Shown here piece after piece: positions 26,015-35,192 of a stretch of 56,539 nucleotides of DNA. Numbering within the stretch: position 1 is the first letter of the stretch; each line of letters opens with the position of its first letter. The stretch covers positions 1 through 56,539 of the forward strand of contig NZ_JOAP01000047.1 of assembly GCF_000720475.1 (NCBI RefSeq). Reading direction: 5' to 3'. A program made the position numbers and the translations under genes. The DNA comes from Streptomyces aureocirculatus. GTDB taxonomy: Bacteria > Actinomycetota > Actinomycetes > Streptomycetales > Streptomycetaceae. The notes under the pieces are model-generated. The model searched no databases. It was not told the DNA's origin and worked only from the letters and a program-made list of their open reading frames with translations.

Positions 26015-27472
26015 ATGCCCGGCCCCACGCTGTTCCAGCGCTGTCTTGACGAACTGCACCTAGGGGACTGGACCTTGTTCGCCATGCGGTACGAGGCGAC
26101 GGCACGGTATTTGAGCCATGAACTCAAGAAACCGGAGATCGCCTCTGCGACTGTCGCTGAGAACACCTTCAGAAGGTGGGCGGCAGGCTGGCAGGGCACG
26201 CCGCAGAATCCCGCCCGCATCGTGTTGGAGAAGATGCTGGGACACCAGTGTGACCGGCTCTTTAGCCCAGCCCCGGAGCCGGTCTCCGCCAAGGAGTCTG
26301 CGGTACGACGCAGGCTGCAGGCCGTGGACTGGGCGGTCGGTCGCTGGCCGACTTCGCGACTGTTCGCTGCGGCCGCAGAGGACACGGGTACGTGGGAACT
26401 GGCCGGCAGAAATGTCCTGGACGGTACGGCAGTTGCGGTGCAGGCTCACCCGGCGACGTCTGAGGGCATCTGGACTACCGTTGTCCCCACCTCGGCGGAA
26501 GCTCTGCACGGCTTCCTGCGGCCAGCCCGCCGCGGCTTCCTCCTCGGAGTGGAGGGGCACGCGGATCCGCGGGTATACGTCATCGACGGGTGCGGGCTGC
26601 GGCGGCAGCAGTACCCCTCTGGCGAACCTATCGCCGTTCCACGCGCCTACGAGCTCGACGACCTCACCTTCGGCCTGGTGTGGTCGCTGGTTCAGTTCGA
26701 TGACGGGCTCCTGGCCGACGACCTGACGCTGGCCGAACAACAGCCACTGCTGGACACCTACTTGGCATTGCCCCGGTCCGCTCCCGGCCATATGGCCTTG
26801 CCCACCCTCACCTCGGTGGCTGCTAGCTGGACGGGGTCCGCGTTCTGTGCACGCTACCTCCGGTCCCATTTGGAAGGCCGCACAGAGACGCCGGTCTTTT
26901 GGACCCGCGAACAGACGGGGGAACAAGCCTCTGCGTGGCTTTTCTTCCAGCACAAAGTGGAATACCTCAAAGAGCTCTCCGGCCCTCGTGTCTTCGCCAT
27001 TCCCGAGGAAGAGGTAGCGCGAAGCGGCCAGTACGAGAAAATCCTACTATTTCTTGCCGTCGCGCTGATGGAACGGTGGGGAAGCCACGTGCGTGTGACG
27101 GCACGACCCGAGTACACGACCGTCGACGGGTTCGCTCTATCGCGCGGGGACCGTGTCGTCGTGGCCAACTGGGTACGCACGGACGAGGTATGGGCCGCGG
27201 AGACGATCACGCGCGGCGCGGTGCTGCGGGAGTACCAGCAGGCGTTCATGGATGCTAGTGAGCACAACGTGATGGAAGGCTCCGGACCAGAGCAGAGATT
27301 ACGGGCGCTCGCGGGCTATCTCAGCCTGCCGTGGGCCTGGCTGGTGCAGCGCTGCCGTGACCTCGGTGATGTCGGTGTCTCCGCCCTGTTGCGTCCGCGC
27401 AGTCGGCACCTGACAGTCCGGGCACTCGAGGAAACACTTCGATTTGTCGGCGCTTTCTCGCACAGAGGGTAG
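26015..27472 (+). CDS. Large protein of unknown function, possible regulator
   Basis: 485 residues from ATG 26015 (AGGAAGG a little upstream). The N-terminal 80 residues (DWTLFAMRYEATARYLSHEL, then ENTFRRWAAGWQGTPQNPAR) look like an atypical HTH-type module seen in Streptomyces regulators. The remainder is a soluble alpha/beta protein with no motif I recognise. It has normal GC and codon use and is divergent from the XRE/DUF397 pair. The IS5 remnant lies about 330 bp downstream. Confidence 0.7.
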   Translation: MPGPTLFQRCLDELHLGDWTLFAMRYEATARYLSHELKKPEIASATVAENTFRRWAAGWQGTPQNPARIVLEKMLGHQCDRLFSPAPEPVSAKESAVRRRLQAVDWAVGRWPTSRLFAAAAEDTGTWELAGRNVLDGTAVAVQAHPATSEGIWTTVVPTSAEALHGFLRPARRGFLLGVEGHADPRVYVIDGCGLRRQQYPSGEPIAVPRAYELDDLTFGLVWSLVQFDDGLLADDLTLAEQQPLLDTYLALPRSAPGHMALPTLTSVAASWTGSAFCARYLRSHLEGRTETPVFWTREQTGEQASAWLFFQHKVEYLKELSGPRVFAIPEEEVARSGQYEKILLFLAVALMERWGSHVRVTARPEYTTVDGFALSRGDRVVVANWVRTDEVWAAETITRGAVLREYQQAFMDASEHNVMEGSGPEQRLRALAGYLSLPWAWLVQRCRDLGDVGVSALLRPRSRHLTVRALEETLRFVGAFSHRG

Positions 27473-27489
27473 TCCACCACATCGCCGTT

Positions 27490-27935
27490 CTAGGGCGGGT
27501 CCGATGAGTCGCGCTGTGGCTCAGCGGGGCGCAGGTCGTAGAGGTAGGAGCGGTCGTTCTTGAAGCTGCGCCAGACGGTGGCAGGAGGCTCAGGCTCGTT
27601 GCCGATGCTGTTGACGGGGTAGGCGGTGACGAGGCCGCCGACAATCTCGCAGTGCCAGCCCTTCTCTGACCCCCAAAACGCACCACAACTGTCCGTCGGT
27701 TCGGCGATAGGCGGGCCGGCCATTGCTCTCACCGTCGCTCTCGAAGTGGTAGCGGAGGCCATCGACGTGGCGCACGAAGCTGAAGGTCTCAAGAGCCGGC
27801 GGGCGGTGGCGGAACCACCGACTCGTGATCGACGCCGTGATCTGGAAGTACCGCACCGGCGCCCCGTGGCGGGACCGGCCCTGCCCGCTTCGGTCCCTGG
27901 CAGACCGCCTACTACCGCTACCGACGCTGGGCAAG
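27490..27935 (-). pseudogene. Truncated, frameshifted hypothetical gene
   Basis: Minus-strand frames read VDGLRYHFESDGESNGRPAY and RRTDGQLWCV in one phase, then EKGWHCEIVGGLVTAYPVNS and PATVWRSFKNDRSYLYDLR in another, ending at a TAG at 27490. One indel near 27670 joins them. The 5' side is lost in the IS5 element, so an insertion-linked deletion is likely. Family not recognised. Confidence 0.45.
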
Positions 27936-28484
27936 GGACGGTACCTGGGGCCGCATCTTCAGACGCCTGCAGGCCCAGGCTGACGCCTCAGGTGACATCG
28001 ACTGGCGTGTCAGCGTCGACTTCACGGTCTCACCACCAAAGTGCACCTTGCCGCCGACCGCCGATGCCACCCGCTGGCCCTTGTCCTGTCGCACGGCCAA
28101 CGTCACGACGTGGTCTGCTTCGCCACCGTCATGGCTCACCTCCGCGTGCCGCGCACCGGCCTTCCCCGTACTCGCCCCGTCCCCGTCATCGCGGACCGCG
28201 CCTACTCATCACGGTTGATCCGAACTCACCTGCGGCGTCGCGGCATCAAGGCGGTCATCCCGGAAGCGGCTGTCCGCATCACCAATCGCAAGAACAGAGG
28301 CCGAGCCAGGGGCGGGCCACCCACCTTCACTCTGGACGACTACAAGATCAGCAACACAGTCGAACGCTGTACCAATCGCATCAAGCAATGGCGCGGCCTG
28401 GCCATACGCACGGACAGGCTCGCCATCCACTACCACGCCGCCCTGGTGATATGGGCAAGGAAAGATCTACAGGACACGCCTTAG
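27800..28484 (+). pseudogene. IS5-family transposase, degenerate copy
   Basis: Plus-strand pieces line up with an IS5 transposase: WRNHRLVIDAVIWKYRTGAP (27810 on), FGPWQTAYYRYRRWARDGTW, GLTTKVHLAADRRCHPLALV, RTRPVPVIADRAYSSRLIRT with HLRRRGIKAVIPE, and NTVERCTNRIKQWRGLAIRT. Frame changes occur near 27890 and 28030. The segment with the first catalytic Asp (DSTxVxAHQHA) is deleted. It is therefore dead. The 2250-2474 fragment belongs to the same broad family but is not a duplicate. Confidence 0.8.
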
Positions 28485-28945
28485 TCCTCTGGCTCCCCGA
28501 ACGTCAAAGTAGGTACGTCGTCACAAACAGGACGCCGTAGGTGAGGCGAGATGACTTCTTGCAGGTACATCTCCTGGATGAACTGCACTTCAGCCCATTT
28601 GAGGTGGGAGACGCTGCCTGCAGCGTGTGCGTCCTTGCGCCCGACCGCGACATGGATGTGCAAGCTCACGGAATCGTCGTCATCCGGCTTGCGTGCCAGG
28701 GTGCCAGCGCCGAGCGCTTCCACGGTTTCTAGGACCGTCTCTTCCCACACGGGCCTATCCGGGTTCTGCAGCGGCCCCTGGGTTCCTACAAGCCCTACCT
28801 TCCGGAACCCGCCCAGGAACGTCGGAATGATCGCCTGTCGGATACCTGCTTCACGGCAGAAACGGTCGAGCTCACTCAGGAAGTCGTCCCCATCGTGAAA
28901 GATCAGGGCGAAGGTCCGCCCCATCGTCAGTTCTGTGTGTCGCAT
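28481..28945 (-). CDS. PPC-domain (DUF296) protein
   Basis: 154 residues from ATG 28945, overlapping the stop of the asparaginase gene (TGATG). The PPC/DUF296 fold shows as IFHDGDDFLSELDRFCREAG followed by IRQAIIPTFLGGFRKVGLVG, and the metal-binding SLHIHVAVGRKDAHAAGS. Prokaryotic members are small trimeric proteins, some DNA-binding, many of unknown function. Coupling to asparaginase suggests a metabolic or regulatory partnership. The last bases overlap the IS5 remnant. Confidence 0.8.
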   Translation of the reverse strand: MRHTELTMGRTFALIFHDGDDFLSELDRFCREAGIRQAIIPTFLGGFRKVGLVGTQGPLQNPDRPVWEETVLETVEALGAGTLARKPDDDDSVSLHIHVAVGRKDAHAAGSVSHLKWAEVQFIQEMYLQEVISPHLRRPVCDDVPTLTFGEPED

Positions 28946-29976
28946 CAGCCACGCCCTTCTGGTGCTGTTCCAGCCGGAGCAAATGCACGACGGATCCGAT
29001 CCCGGTCAGCCCCACGCTGCAGGAGAGTCAGGAGAAGCAGTCGTGCTTTGTAGGGGTCAAGGTGGCCCGCACCAATAAGCCCTCCGTTCAGAAGGTCCTT
29101 CTCGGAACCGGAAAAGCCGTAGGTGCTTGAGAGTGTCGTACCGCCACCCGTACGTGAGGCAAGGATGACCGGGATGCGTTGAGCCGCCTCGTGCAAGGCG
29201 GGCACCCAGCGTTCGGGGACGTGGCCAACACCGAATCCGGCAATGACCATGCCGTCGGCGTGCGAGAGAAGATGGGGCAGATGGCTGCCATCGTCACCCA
29301 GCGATGCCGTGTACAGACCAACGTGAACTCGGTTGGTCGCCGTACCGGTGATGGGCGCTGGCGTGTGTGCGGGAGTCGCCAACAGCCGGAACTTCCCCTC
29401 TGCAACAACGCCCAGTGGGCCGGTGTCGGGCGCAGTGAAGGCAGCAGTGCTGGTGCTGTGGGCTTTGCGCACCCGTGCGGGGTCGAAGACCTGGTCGTTG
29501 AATGCGACGAGGACGCCGAGTCCACGTGCTGCAGAACTGCCAGCCACGGACACGGCGGCGAGCAAGTTGGCCGGACCATCAGCACCTGCGAGGTGAGGAG
29601 CGCGCATCGCGCCGGTGACGACAACGGGAGCCCGGCCGCTGTAGATCAGGCTCATCAGGAAGGCAGATTCCTCCAGCGTGTCCGTACCCTGCATCACGAC
29701 CGCCCCGTCGATGGAGCCCTCTTTCTCCATAGTGCCTAGCTGGACTGCAAGGGCCTCGATAGCGTCGAGCGACAACGACGCCCCCGGGACCGGTGCGACA
29801 GAAGCGGGGAGAGTCGCGATGGTCACGTCCGTATCGGACAGTTGCGGAACGGCGGCCACCAGGTCGCTGACTCCGAGGGTAGGGCGGGCGGCTCCGTCAG
29901 TGTGAGACCTGGTCATGGCGATAGTTCCGCCAAGACTGACGAGGAGCACCTTGGGATTCGCCGTGCGACTGGTCAT
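28945..29976 (-). CDS. L-asparaginase
   Basis: 343 residues, type I/II asparaginase fold. The first catalytic threonine is in VLLVSLGGTIAMT and the second in VVMQGTDTLEESAFL; the C-terminal domain contains SRTGGGTTLSSTYGFSGSEK. It hydrolyses asparagine to aspartate and ammonia. No signal peptide is present, so it is cytoplasmic. It forms an operon with the PPC-domain gene. Confidence 0.9.
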   Translation of the reverse strand: MTSRTANPKVLLVSLGGTIAMTRSHTDGAARPTLGVSDLVAAVPQLSDTDVTIATLPASVAPVPGASLSLDAIEALAVQLGTMEKEGSIDGAVVMQGTDTLEESAFLMSLIYSGRAPVVVTGAMRAPHLAGADGPANLLAAVSVAGSSAARGLGVLVAFNDQVFDPARVRKAHSTSTAAFTAPDTGPLGVVAEGKFRLLATPAHTPAPITGTATNRVHVGLYTASLGDDGSHLPHLLSHADGMVIAGFGVGHVPERWVPALHEAAQRIPVILASRTGGGTTLSSTYGFSGSEKDLLNGGLIGAGHLDPYKARLLLLTLLQRGADRDRIRRAFAPAGTAPEGRG

Positions 29977-30190
29977 TGGTGCTTCCTCAGCTCTCGGTTG
30001 GCTCGCATGCGGGGCAGCCTATCGGCGCTGTTCAGACTGCGCAGGGGGCCCGGGAGCAGGCATCACTATCTATCAGAGTATCTGACGAGGCACGGCGGAG
30101 AAGAGCCGGAAATCCCCTGTCAGAGACATGCCTCGGTCAGGGGTGATCTGTGGTAGCGGGCGGAAGAGTGGTCGCGCCGCGGTGCGCCTA

Positions 30191-31249
30191 TCAGGCCTGG
30201 GTCCAAGGTGACGCGACACAGTCCTCAGCCAAGGGCTGCCCGGCCGCGCGCAGTGCGGCATACAGACTCTCAGCCATCTCAAACTCCAGAGGCGTCAACG
30301 GGAGGCGGAGTCTATCGAGGGCTTCGCTAATTTGCTGCTCAGAACCCATGTCGATCAATACGGCGCCATTCGGCGTCTTCTTCAGGAAGTAGCGCAGCGC
30401 AAGGGACGAAAGGGCCTGTCGAGACTGCGCTCGCGAGTCACACCACACAGGGCAGCCGGAGGTACGCTTCTGCGACACCCCCTGAGGAGCTGACCCTGAG
30501 GGCCCGCCTACCGCTCCGTGGGTGTCGGGAGTGTACCTGGCGCTCCCTGCGGGCACGCCCGCCAAAAACCTTTCGGGGGGCGCGAGTAGAAGACTCACAC
30601 CCCGCTGAGTCGCGAAGCTAAAAAGGTCCTCGCCATCGATCAGTGCGGCAGGGGCGAAGGGATCGAATCGAATCCATAGGACATCGGGTTGCACATGGTC
30701 GAACAGGTACAGAAAACGCTCGATACGGCGAGTCACCGCCTCCGGCGACCTCAGACAGTTGATCTGCGGTCCACGCATTCCGATCGCCTCGATGTGCCCA
30801 AGACGTCGCAGTTCGGACATCTGATCGCTGACTGGTTGCAGGTATCGGTCGGCCGGCCCAAAATCAACTGCCGCGAGCGTGTAGAGAGCCAACCGTTCCA
30901 CTTGCAGATTGTCCAACGTCTGCTGCAGCTGGTGATGAACGCGGCGGCCGGCGTACGGATGCACGGCAGTGCCTCGGAGAGTTCCGACCTTGCTCGCCAG
31001 GTGCAGGGGGTGGACGTACTCACGCTGCAGTTTGCCAAGCATCTGTTCTGCTCGCCCATGCCCGTAGGAATCAGCTGTGTCCAAAAGCGTGACGCCCTTT
31101 TCAACTGCACGGCGGACACCGTTTAGGAACCGGCGGTCGCCTTCGGGCGATGCCGTGTCGTCGTCTCTCACAGTGCAGTGGACGCCGACTGGTGGGACGA
31201 AGGAGTCGCGGCATAGCAAGCGCGCGGCCGGGCCCGCGGCAGCGCTCAC
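30191..31249 (-). CDS. Aldo/keto reductase
   Basis: 352 residues. The NADPH-dependent AKR pattern is visible: GVTLLDTADSYGHGRAEQML (catalytic Asp and Tyr), SKVGTLRG for the lysine (here LHLASKVG), and LGHIEAIGMRG. The C-terminal part has an unusual Ser/Pro-rich stretch (SARYTPDTHGAVGGPSGSAP) before SSLALRYFLKKTPNGAVLID. The conserved family pattern and Streptomyces codon use support a real gene; the substrate is unknown. The neighbour downstream is asparaginase on the same strand, about 210 bp away. Confidence 0.85.
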   Translation of the reverse strand: MSAAAGPAARLLCRDSFVPPVGVHCTVRDDDTASPEGDRRFLNGVRRAVEKGVTLLDTADSYGHGRAEQMLGKLQREYVHPLHLASKVGTLRGTAVHPYAGRRVHHQLQQTLDNLQVERLALYTLAAVDFGPADRYLQPVSDQMSELRRLGHIEAIGMRGPQINCLRSPEAVTRRIERFLYLFDHVQPDVLWIRFDPFAPAALIDGEDLFSFATQRGVSLLLAPPERFLAGVPAGSARYTPDTHGAVGGPSGSAPQGVSQKRTSGCPVWCDSRAQSRQALSSLALRYFLKKTPNGAVLIDMGSEQQISEALDRLRLPLTPLEFEMAESLYAALRAAGQPLAEDCVASPWTQA

Positions 31250-31570
31250 TCGCTGACACCTCGCTCCTCCGCACGTCCGACAACAAATACACTATTCGGC
31301 CGCGCGCATTCGATAGTGAGGACAGCTCGGGACCACCCGCGCAGAGAGGCTCGCTCAGAAGAATCGCGCACCAGTTGTTCACACATCCCCTGCCTCCCGC
31401 TTGTCTCCATACCCGGAGTTGCGTCCACGTGCAACTCCTCGCGCTCGAGGCGCCTCGGGCGTACGCCGAGGACGCGCTCTCCCCACCCTGCATGACCCAA
31501 ATCAGCTATCGCTAGGCCAAACCTGCCCCACGTGCGCCCAAGCCGAGCTACCTGACGGGCTTTTTGGTGA

Positions 31571-31599
31571 GGTTTGGAAGCGGTTTGGCATAGCTTTGG
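31571..31599. promoter_or_regulatory. Three heptamer direct repeats at 11-bp spacing
   Basis: GGTTTGG (31571-31577), GGTTTGG (31582-31588) and GCTTTGG (31593-31599) recur exactly every 11 bp, one helical turn. A fourth, poorer copy may precede them, and CCAAACC occurs inverted at about 31517-31523. SARP-type activators bind heptamer direct repeats with this spacing. No SARP is encoded in the window. The region 31250-32004 holds no gene. Confidence 0.4.
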
Positions 31600-31712
31600 G
31601 CGCCCTACTCCCGGCATCGTCTTAGAGCGACGGCCACCCATCACGGGAGCTGCCACCGCCGTCACCGGCCTCACCCCAGCCACTCGGCCCGCCCGTCGCG
31701 AAGGGAGACACC

Positions 31713-31743
31713 GTGGGGCGCATTTGGCACACATCCGCCCCAC
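31713..31743. promoter_or_regulatory. 8-bp inverted repeat, possible operator
   Basis: GTGGGGCG (31713-31720) and its exact complement CGCCCCAC (31736-31743) are separated by 15 nt, in the gene-free stretch between the aldo/keto reductase and the HATPase gene. The half-site resembles the CCCCAC/GTGGGG elements in front of the RiPP precursor at 43388-43415. Confidence 0.35.
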
Positions 31744-32004
31744 GTTTCCATCTGCCGCTCCATCCCACCGGTCATCTCTGCACACCGCGCGTCACAGGCT
31801 GGGCTGTAGTGACCCGTGATGCCCATCCGGTCCGTCGAGACCGTGCGCAAGCATGCGAGCGCTGATGCTCGACGTTCCTCGCATGTGGCACTCCGGCCCA
31901 CCCCATGCGATGTACGCGGCAGAGCGCCACGGCCGACCACCGCGGGGCGAGCGGCAGCCGGCTCTGCCCCCCAAGTCCCCGTAACGCTGCCCCTCATCGA
32001 ACGG

Positions 32005-32658
32005 ATGATCATGAGCAAGCTTGTGCCGTCGCCCACCAGCACCGGGCCCATGTCACAGCACGCGGCGGACCACTGGCCCGTCTGCGTCGGGAAGCTCCCC
32101 CTCATCACGGAGGGCCCTGAGCGTGCCCGGTGCTCCACCGAACTGGTGCCCGCAAACGCGAGTGCCCGGGCCCGGGAGTGGACGCGCACGCATGTGCTGA
32201 AGCTGGGGCTGGGGCCGCTCGCGGAGGCAGCTGCACAGATCGCGGGCCTACTCGTCAGCAACGCGATCATCCACGCCTGCGATCCGGCCCGGCCGGACTT
32301 CCCGATACGCCTGGACGTGGTCGCCACCGACGCGGACGAGCTGCTGGTCATGGTGGAAGACCCACGCCCCGATTTCCCCGACTTCGCCCAGACACTCGGG
32401 CACGCACTCACGGCCGCGAAGCTCGATCTAGGCCCGGTTTCCGGCCTGGCGTGCGTGTTACGGCTGGGTGGCGTCCTCACCTACCAGGAGGGCCAGATCC
32501 CAGGATCGAAGGCGGTCGTGGCGCGCCTGCACCTGGACAGGACTCGCGAGGAGGCCTTGCAGGAGCAGTTCTGCCAGACCAGCCACGACCCGCTGTTCCG
32601 CACGGAGATGGACGCTCACCCGCAGGGAGCCCTGCCGCCCGGCGGTCGCCAGGAATGA
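32005..32658 (+). CDS. ATP-binding HATPase-like protein
   Basis: 217 residues from ATG 32005 (32011 is an alternative two codons later). The N-box is AGLLVSNAIIHACD, G1 is VMVEDPRPDFPDF and G2 is DLGPVSGLACVLRL. No kinase dimerisation domain is present, so it is of the anti-sigma/HATPase_c_2 type. The stop overlaps the start of the methyltransferase gene (ATGA), so the two are translationally coupled. It opens the operon leading to paralogue C and the conservon. Confidence 0.75.
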   Translation: MIMSKLVPSPTSTGPMSQHAADHWPVCVGKLPLITEGPERARCSTELVPANASARAREWTRTHVLKLGLGPLAEAAAQIAGLLVSNAIIHACDPARPDFPIRLDVVATDADELLVMVEDPRPDFPDFAQTLGHALTAAKLDLGPVSGLACVLRLGGVLTYQEGQIPGSKAVVARLHLDRTREEALQEQFCQTSHDPLFRTEMDAHPQGALPPGGRQE

Positions 32659-33278
32659 CCACCCTTTCTTCGTCGATGCCTCCGCTACTGCCCTGCGCTG
32701 CGGACTGGGACAACCACCACCGGCGCTATCAGGGTGCAAGGGTGTGCCAGCAGGAGCTGAGGGATTTCGAGTGGCTGGTGCGGCCGCGGACCGGGATGGC
32801 AGTGGTCGACATCGGGTGTGGCACCGGGGGCTGGACGCGCCAGCTCGCGCGGCGCTGGCAGTCGGACGTCACTGGCTACGACTTCAGCGCCGAAGCTCTG
32901 CGCCAGGCCCGCCACTTCATCGTGCCCGGGGTGCGCTACCGGCAGTGGGACCTCAACACCGCCGCCCCTGAGGCAGGTGGTGCCCCTGGCCGGGCCAGCG
33001 CGGATGTGGTGACCTGCCGTTTCGCGCTGGAGTTCCTGGATGTCGCGTGTGTGTTGCGGCAGGCCGCGCGGTGGCTGCGCCCGGACGGGGTCCTCTACGC
33101 CCTGGCCGCGGTGGCTGAGGACCGGCACACCGAGCCCAGCAGCCCCTTTCAGCGCACGCTCCCCCAGGACCGGCTCGACGCCCTCCAGGCGGCACCGGCA
33201 TGGCGTCAGCACTGGTCGGTGCCTGGCACGAAGAGGCACGCGATCGCTCTGCGCGACCCCGTCGGCCCGCCGGACTGA
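32655..33278 (+). CDS. Class I SAM-dependent methyltransferase
   Basis: 207 residues from ATG 32655. Motif I is AVVDIGCGTGGWTRQLARRW, followed by VTGYDFSAEALRQARHF and ADVVTCRFALEFLD, then LRQAARWLRPDGVLYALAAV. All class I elements are present. The substrate cannot be inferred. It is coupled to the HATPase gene upstream and precedes paralogue C. Confidence 0.85.
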   Translation: MTTLSSSMPPLLPCAADWDNHHRRYQGARVCQQELRDFEWLVRPRTGMAVVDIGCGTGGWTRQLARRWQSDVTGYDFSAEALRQARHFIVPGVRYRQWDLNTAAPEAGGAPGRASADVVTCRFALEFLDVACVLRQAARWLRPDGVLYALAAVAEDRHTEPSSPFQRTLPQDRLDALQAAPAWRQHWSVPGTKRHAIALRDPVGPPD

Positions 33279-33383
33279 CAACGCCCTCCTGCCCGCATTG
33301 CCGCTCTCCCCCAGGTGCACGCCTGCCTTGCTTGCGCCTGACGAGCCCTCACCCAGAATCGATCACAGAAGCTGGTCTGTTTG

Positions 33384-34280
33384 ATGACGACGTGCGAGAT
33401 CCGCCAGGAGATCTACCCGCAACTCACTGCCCACGTGGCAGCGATCGCCGAACAGGTAATCCCCGCCCTGGAGAGCGTGACCCGCCTGTCATTCGACGCT
33501 GCCTCGTCTATCCGGTGCATCGACCGGGAGACATTCGTCCACGACGTGGTTGCGGCTCAGCGCCGCTCCCTCGAAAGGGACGTGTATGACGTTCCGCGCG
33601 ACCGCATGGACCAGGTTGCGCTGGATGCCTGCCTGTACATGCGTGAACGGAACCTGCGCGAGGGCTGGATGCTCGCAAGCGTCACCACGCTCGAGGCCGC
33701 CGACGGCACCATCGAGGTCCTGCTGGCCCAGGACGTGCTGCACCACGCCGGCGTCCGCGAGAAACAACTGACCGCCCACCTCACCCAGGCGCTGTGCCGC
33801 GCTCTGCAGTACCAGGCTGGCCCGTTGATGGCCGTGCACAACAGCGCCTACCCGCAGGAGCGTGGACTGCTCGAGGAAGCCTTCCCCGCGTTTGTCGTCA
33901 CCGGGTACGCGACGTGGGCCACCGATGAGGTGACCCGCCAGTTGTTCGGCCGACCGGTGCCGGTCTTTGAGGAAACCGGCTTCGAGACTGCCGTCTTCCA
34001 CCAGGCGCTCGGATTGTTCAGGACACAGGAGTCGTCGGGGGACCCAGTCCCCGGGCCCGGCCTGGTCTGGCTACCGGCGCTTCACGGCCGGTGGTTTGTG
34101 CCTCCGTGGCTTCCCCAGCAGGGCGGGCAGTGGGCTGCGGGCATCGTCCAGGACGCTGGTGTCGAGCTGCTCAACCAGGTCTGGGCCCAGCCGGTGCTAA
34201 CGCCGACTCTTGAGGAAACCACCGATCGCGCATCGTGGATCCACCGCGTTCGCGCCCACGCGAAGGAGCTGGCCACATGA
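33384..34280 (+). CDS. Zincin-like family protein, paralogue C
   Basis: 298 residues from ATG 33384. Shared blocks with paralogues A and B: LTAHLTQALCRALQYQAG, AFPAFVVTGYATWATDEVTR, GFETAVFHQALG, LNQVWAQPVLTPTLEET. Here the HE pair is replaced by HL and the downstream histidine by glutamine, so any metal site is lost or different. The stop overlaps the start of a small membrane protein gene (ATGA). This copy lies in the operon upstream of cvnABCD. Confidence 0.6.
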   Translation: MTTCEIRQEIYPQLTAHVAAIAEQVIPALESVTRLSFDAASSIRCIDRETFVHDVVAAQRRSLERDVYDVPRDRMDQVALDACLYMRERNLREGWMLASVTTLEAADGTIEVLLAQDVLHHAGVREKQLTAHLTQALCRALQYQAGPLMAVHNSAYPQERGLLEEAFPAFVVTGYATWATDEVTRQLFGRPVPVFEETGFETAVFHQALGLFRTQESSGDPVPGPGLVWLPALHGRWFVPPWLPQQGGQWAAGIVQDAGVELLNQVWAQPVLTPTLEETTDRASWIHRVRAHAKELAT

Positions 34281-34531
34281 TCCGTCACCAGTTCATACGC
34301 CTGCGTTCGTGGCTCATCCTGTTCCTGCTGTGCACGCTGCAGCACTGGGTGACGCTGCTCCATGCCTCGCACAGTCCGCCCGAGGACTGCGGCGCCTACG
34401 GCCCGCGCTTCGCCGGGTTTTCCACCTCCTCTCCTGCAGAGGGCGGCCGTGAGCGCGGGAGGGCTGCGCAGTGTCTGCCGCCGGCCGGCGGGCGGGACGC
34501 CGCGGTGTCTGTGGCCTTGCCTGGAACCTGA
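34277..34531 (+). CDS. Small secreted or membrane protein, 84 aa
   Basis: ATG 34277 overlaps the stop of paralogue C. The N-terminus is MIRHQFIRLRSWLILFLLCT, basic residues followed by a hydrophobic core, as in a signal anchor. The remaining 50 residues are Pro/Gly/Arg-rich with two cysteines. A small hydrophobic partner also closes the operon of paralogue A. Function unknown. Confidence 0.5.
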   Translation: MIRHQFIRLRSWLILFLLCTLQHWVTLLHASHSPPEDCGAYGPRFAGFSTSSPAEGGRERGRAAQCLPPAGGRDAAVSVALPGT

Positions 34532-34677
34532 CGCCTTCGGGCCTGTATGTCCTTGGCTCTGCCGTACCGGCCTCTCGCCGCATATCGCGCTGTGGATGAT
34601 CCGCTCCTGCCTCCTGTCGTCGCTGCTGCCCGTGTCGATTCGCCGCCCCCCGGTACTACCGTCCGCCCGGAGAACTC

Positions 34678-35178
34678 ATGGCTTCGCTCCTTCTTCCCGC
34701 AGGCACCCGTCTCGACTTCGCAAACCGGCCACCAGCCCCCGCGGGTGACCCGGTTGATGTTCTGCGGATGCCTCTGGGCCTGGGCATCCCCGTCTGGAAT
34801 GCGATGCAGGAGCGCGGCTTTGTCCTGCCGGTCCTGTGCTGCGGTGTGCACCAGGTCATGCTCACGGCTGTCGCTCCTGGAACGGCGTCGTGGTGGCGCG
34901 CTCCGCATTCGTCCTGCCGTCCGGGCGCGCGCTGGGGATGCACGGAGTCGCTGTACGAGAGCCGGCACTGTGCCGACGGTGTCCTGGTCGAACCATGGGA
35001 TGCACGCAGCGCTGGCGGTCCCGCACACGGCCGGGCTGTGGATACAGCCTGGGCCAGGGAACTGTATGACCTGCTCAGCAGGACGCGTTCCCATCTGCGG
35101 CACCGCCCGGGCCCCTATGTACAGCAGCCGGCTCCGGCCGCGGACTTCCCCCGTCTCGTCTCCGACTCTCCATTTTGA
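34678..35178 (+). CDS. Hypothetical protein upstream of the conservon
   Basis: 166 residues from ATG 34678 behind GGAG. It has a distinctive cysteine-rich middle (VLPVLCCGVHQVMLTAV, SWWRAPHSSC, RWGCTESLYESRHC) and a helical C-terminus (DTAWARELYDLLSRTRSHLR). The spaced cysteines suggest a structural metal or disulfides. No family recognised. It ends 14 bp before the cvnA start, so it is probably co-transcribed. Confidence 0.55.
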   Translation: MASLLLPAGTRLDFANRPPAPAGDPVDVLRMPLGLGIPVWNAMQERGFVLPVLCCGVHQVMLTAVAPGTASWWRAPHSSCRPGARWGCTESLYESRHCADGVLVEPWDARSAGGPAHGRAVDTAWARELYDLLSRTRSHLRHRPGPYVQQPAPAADFPRLVSDSPF

Positions 35179-35192
35179 TCTTGAGGAACGTC

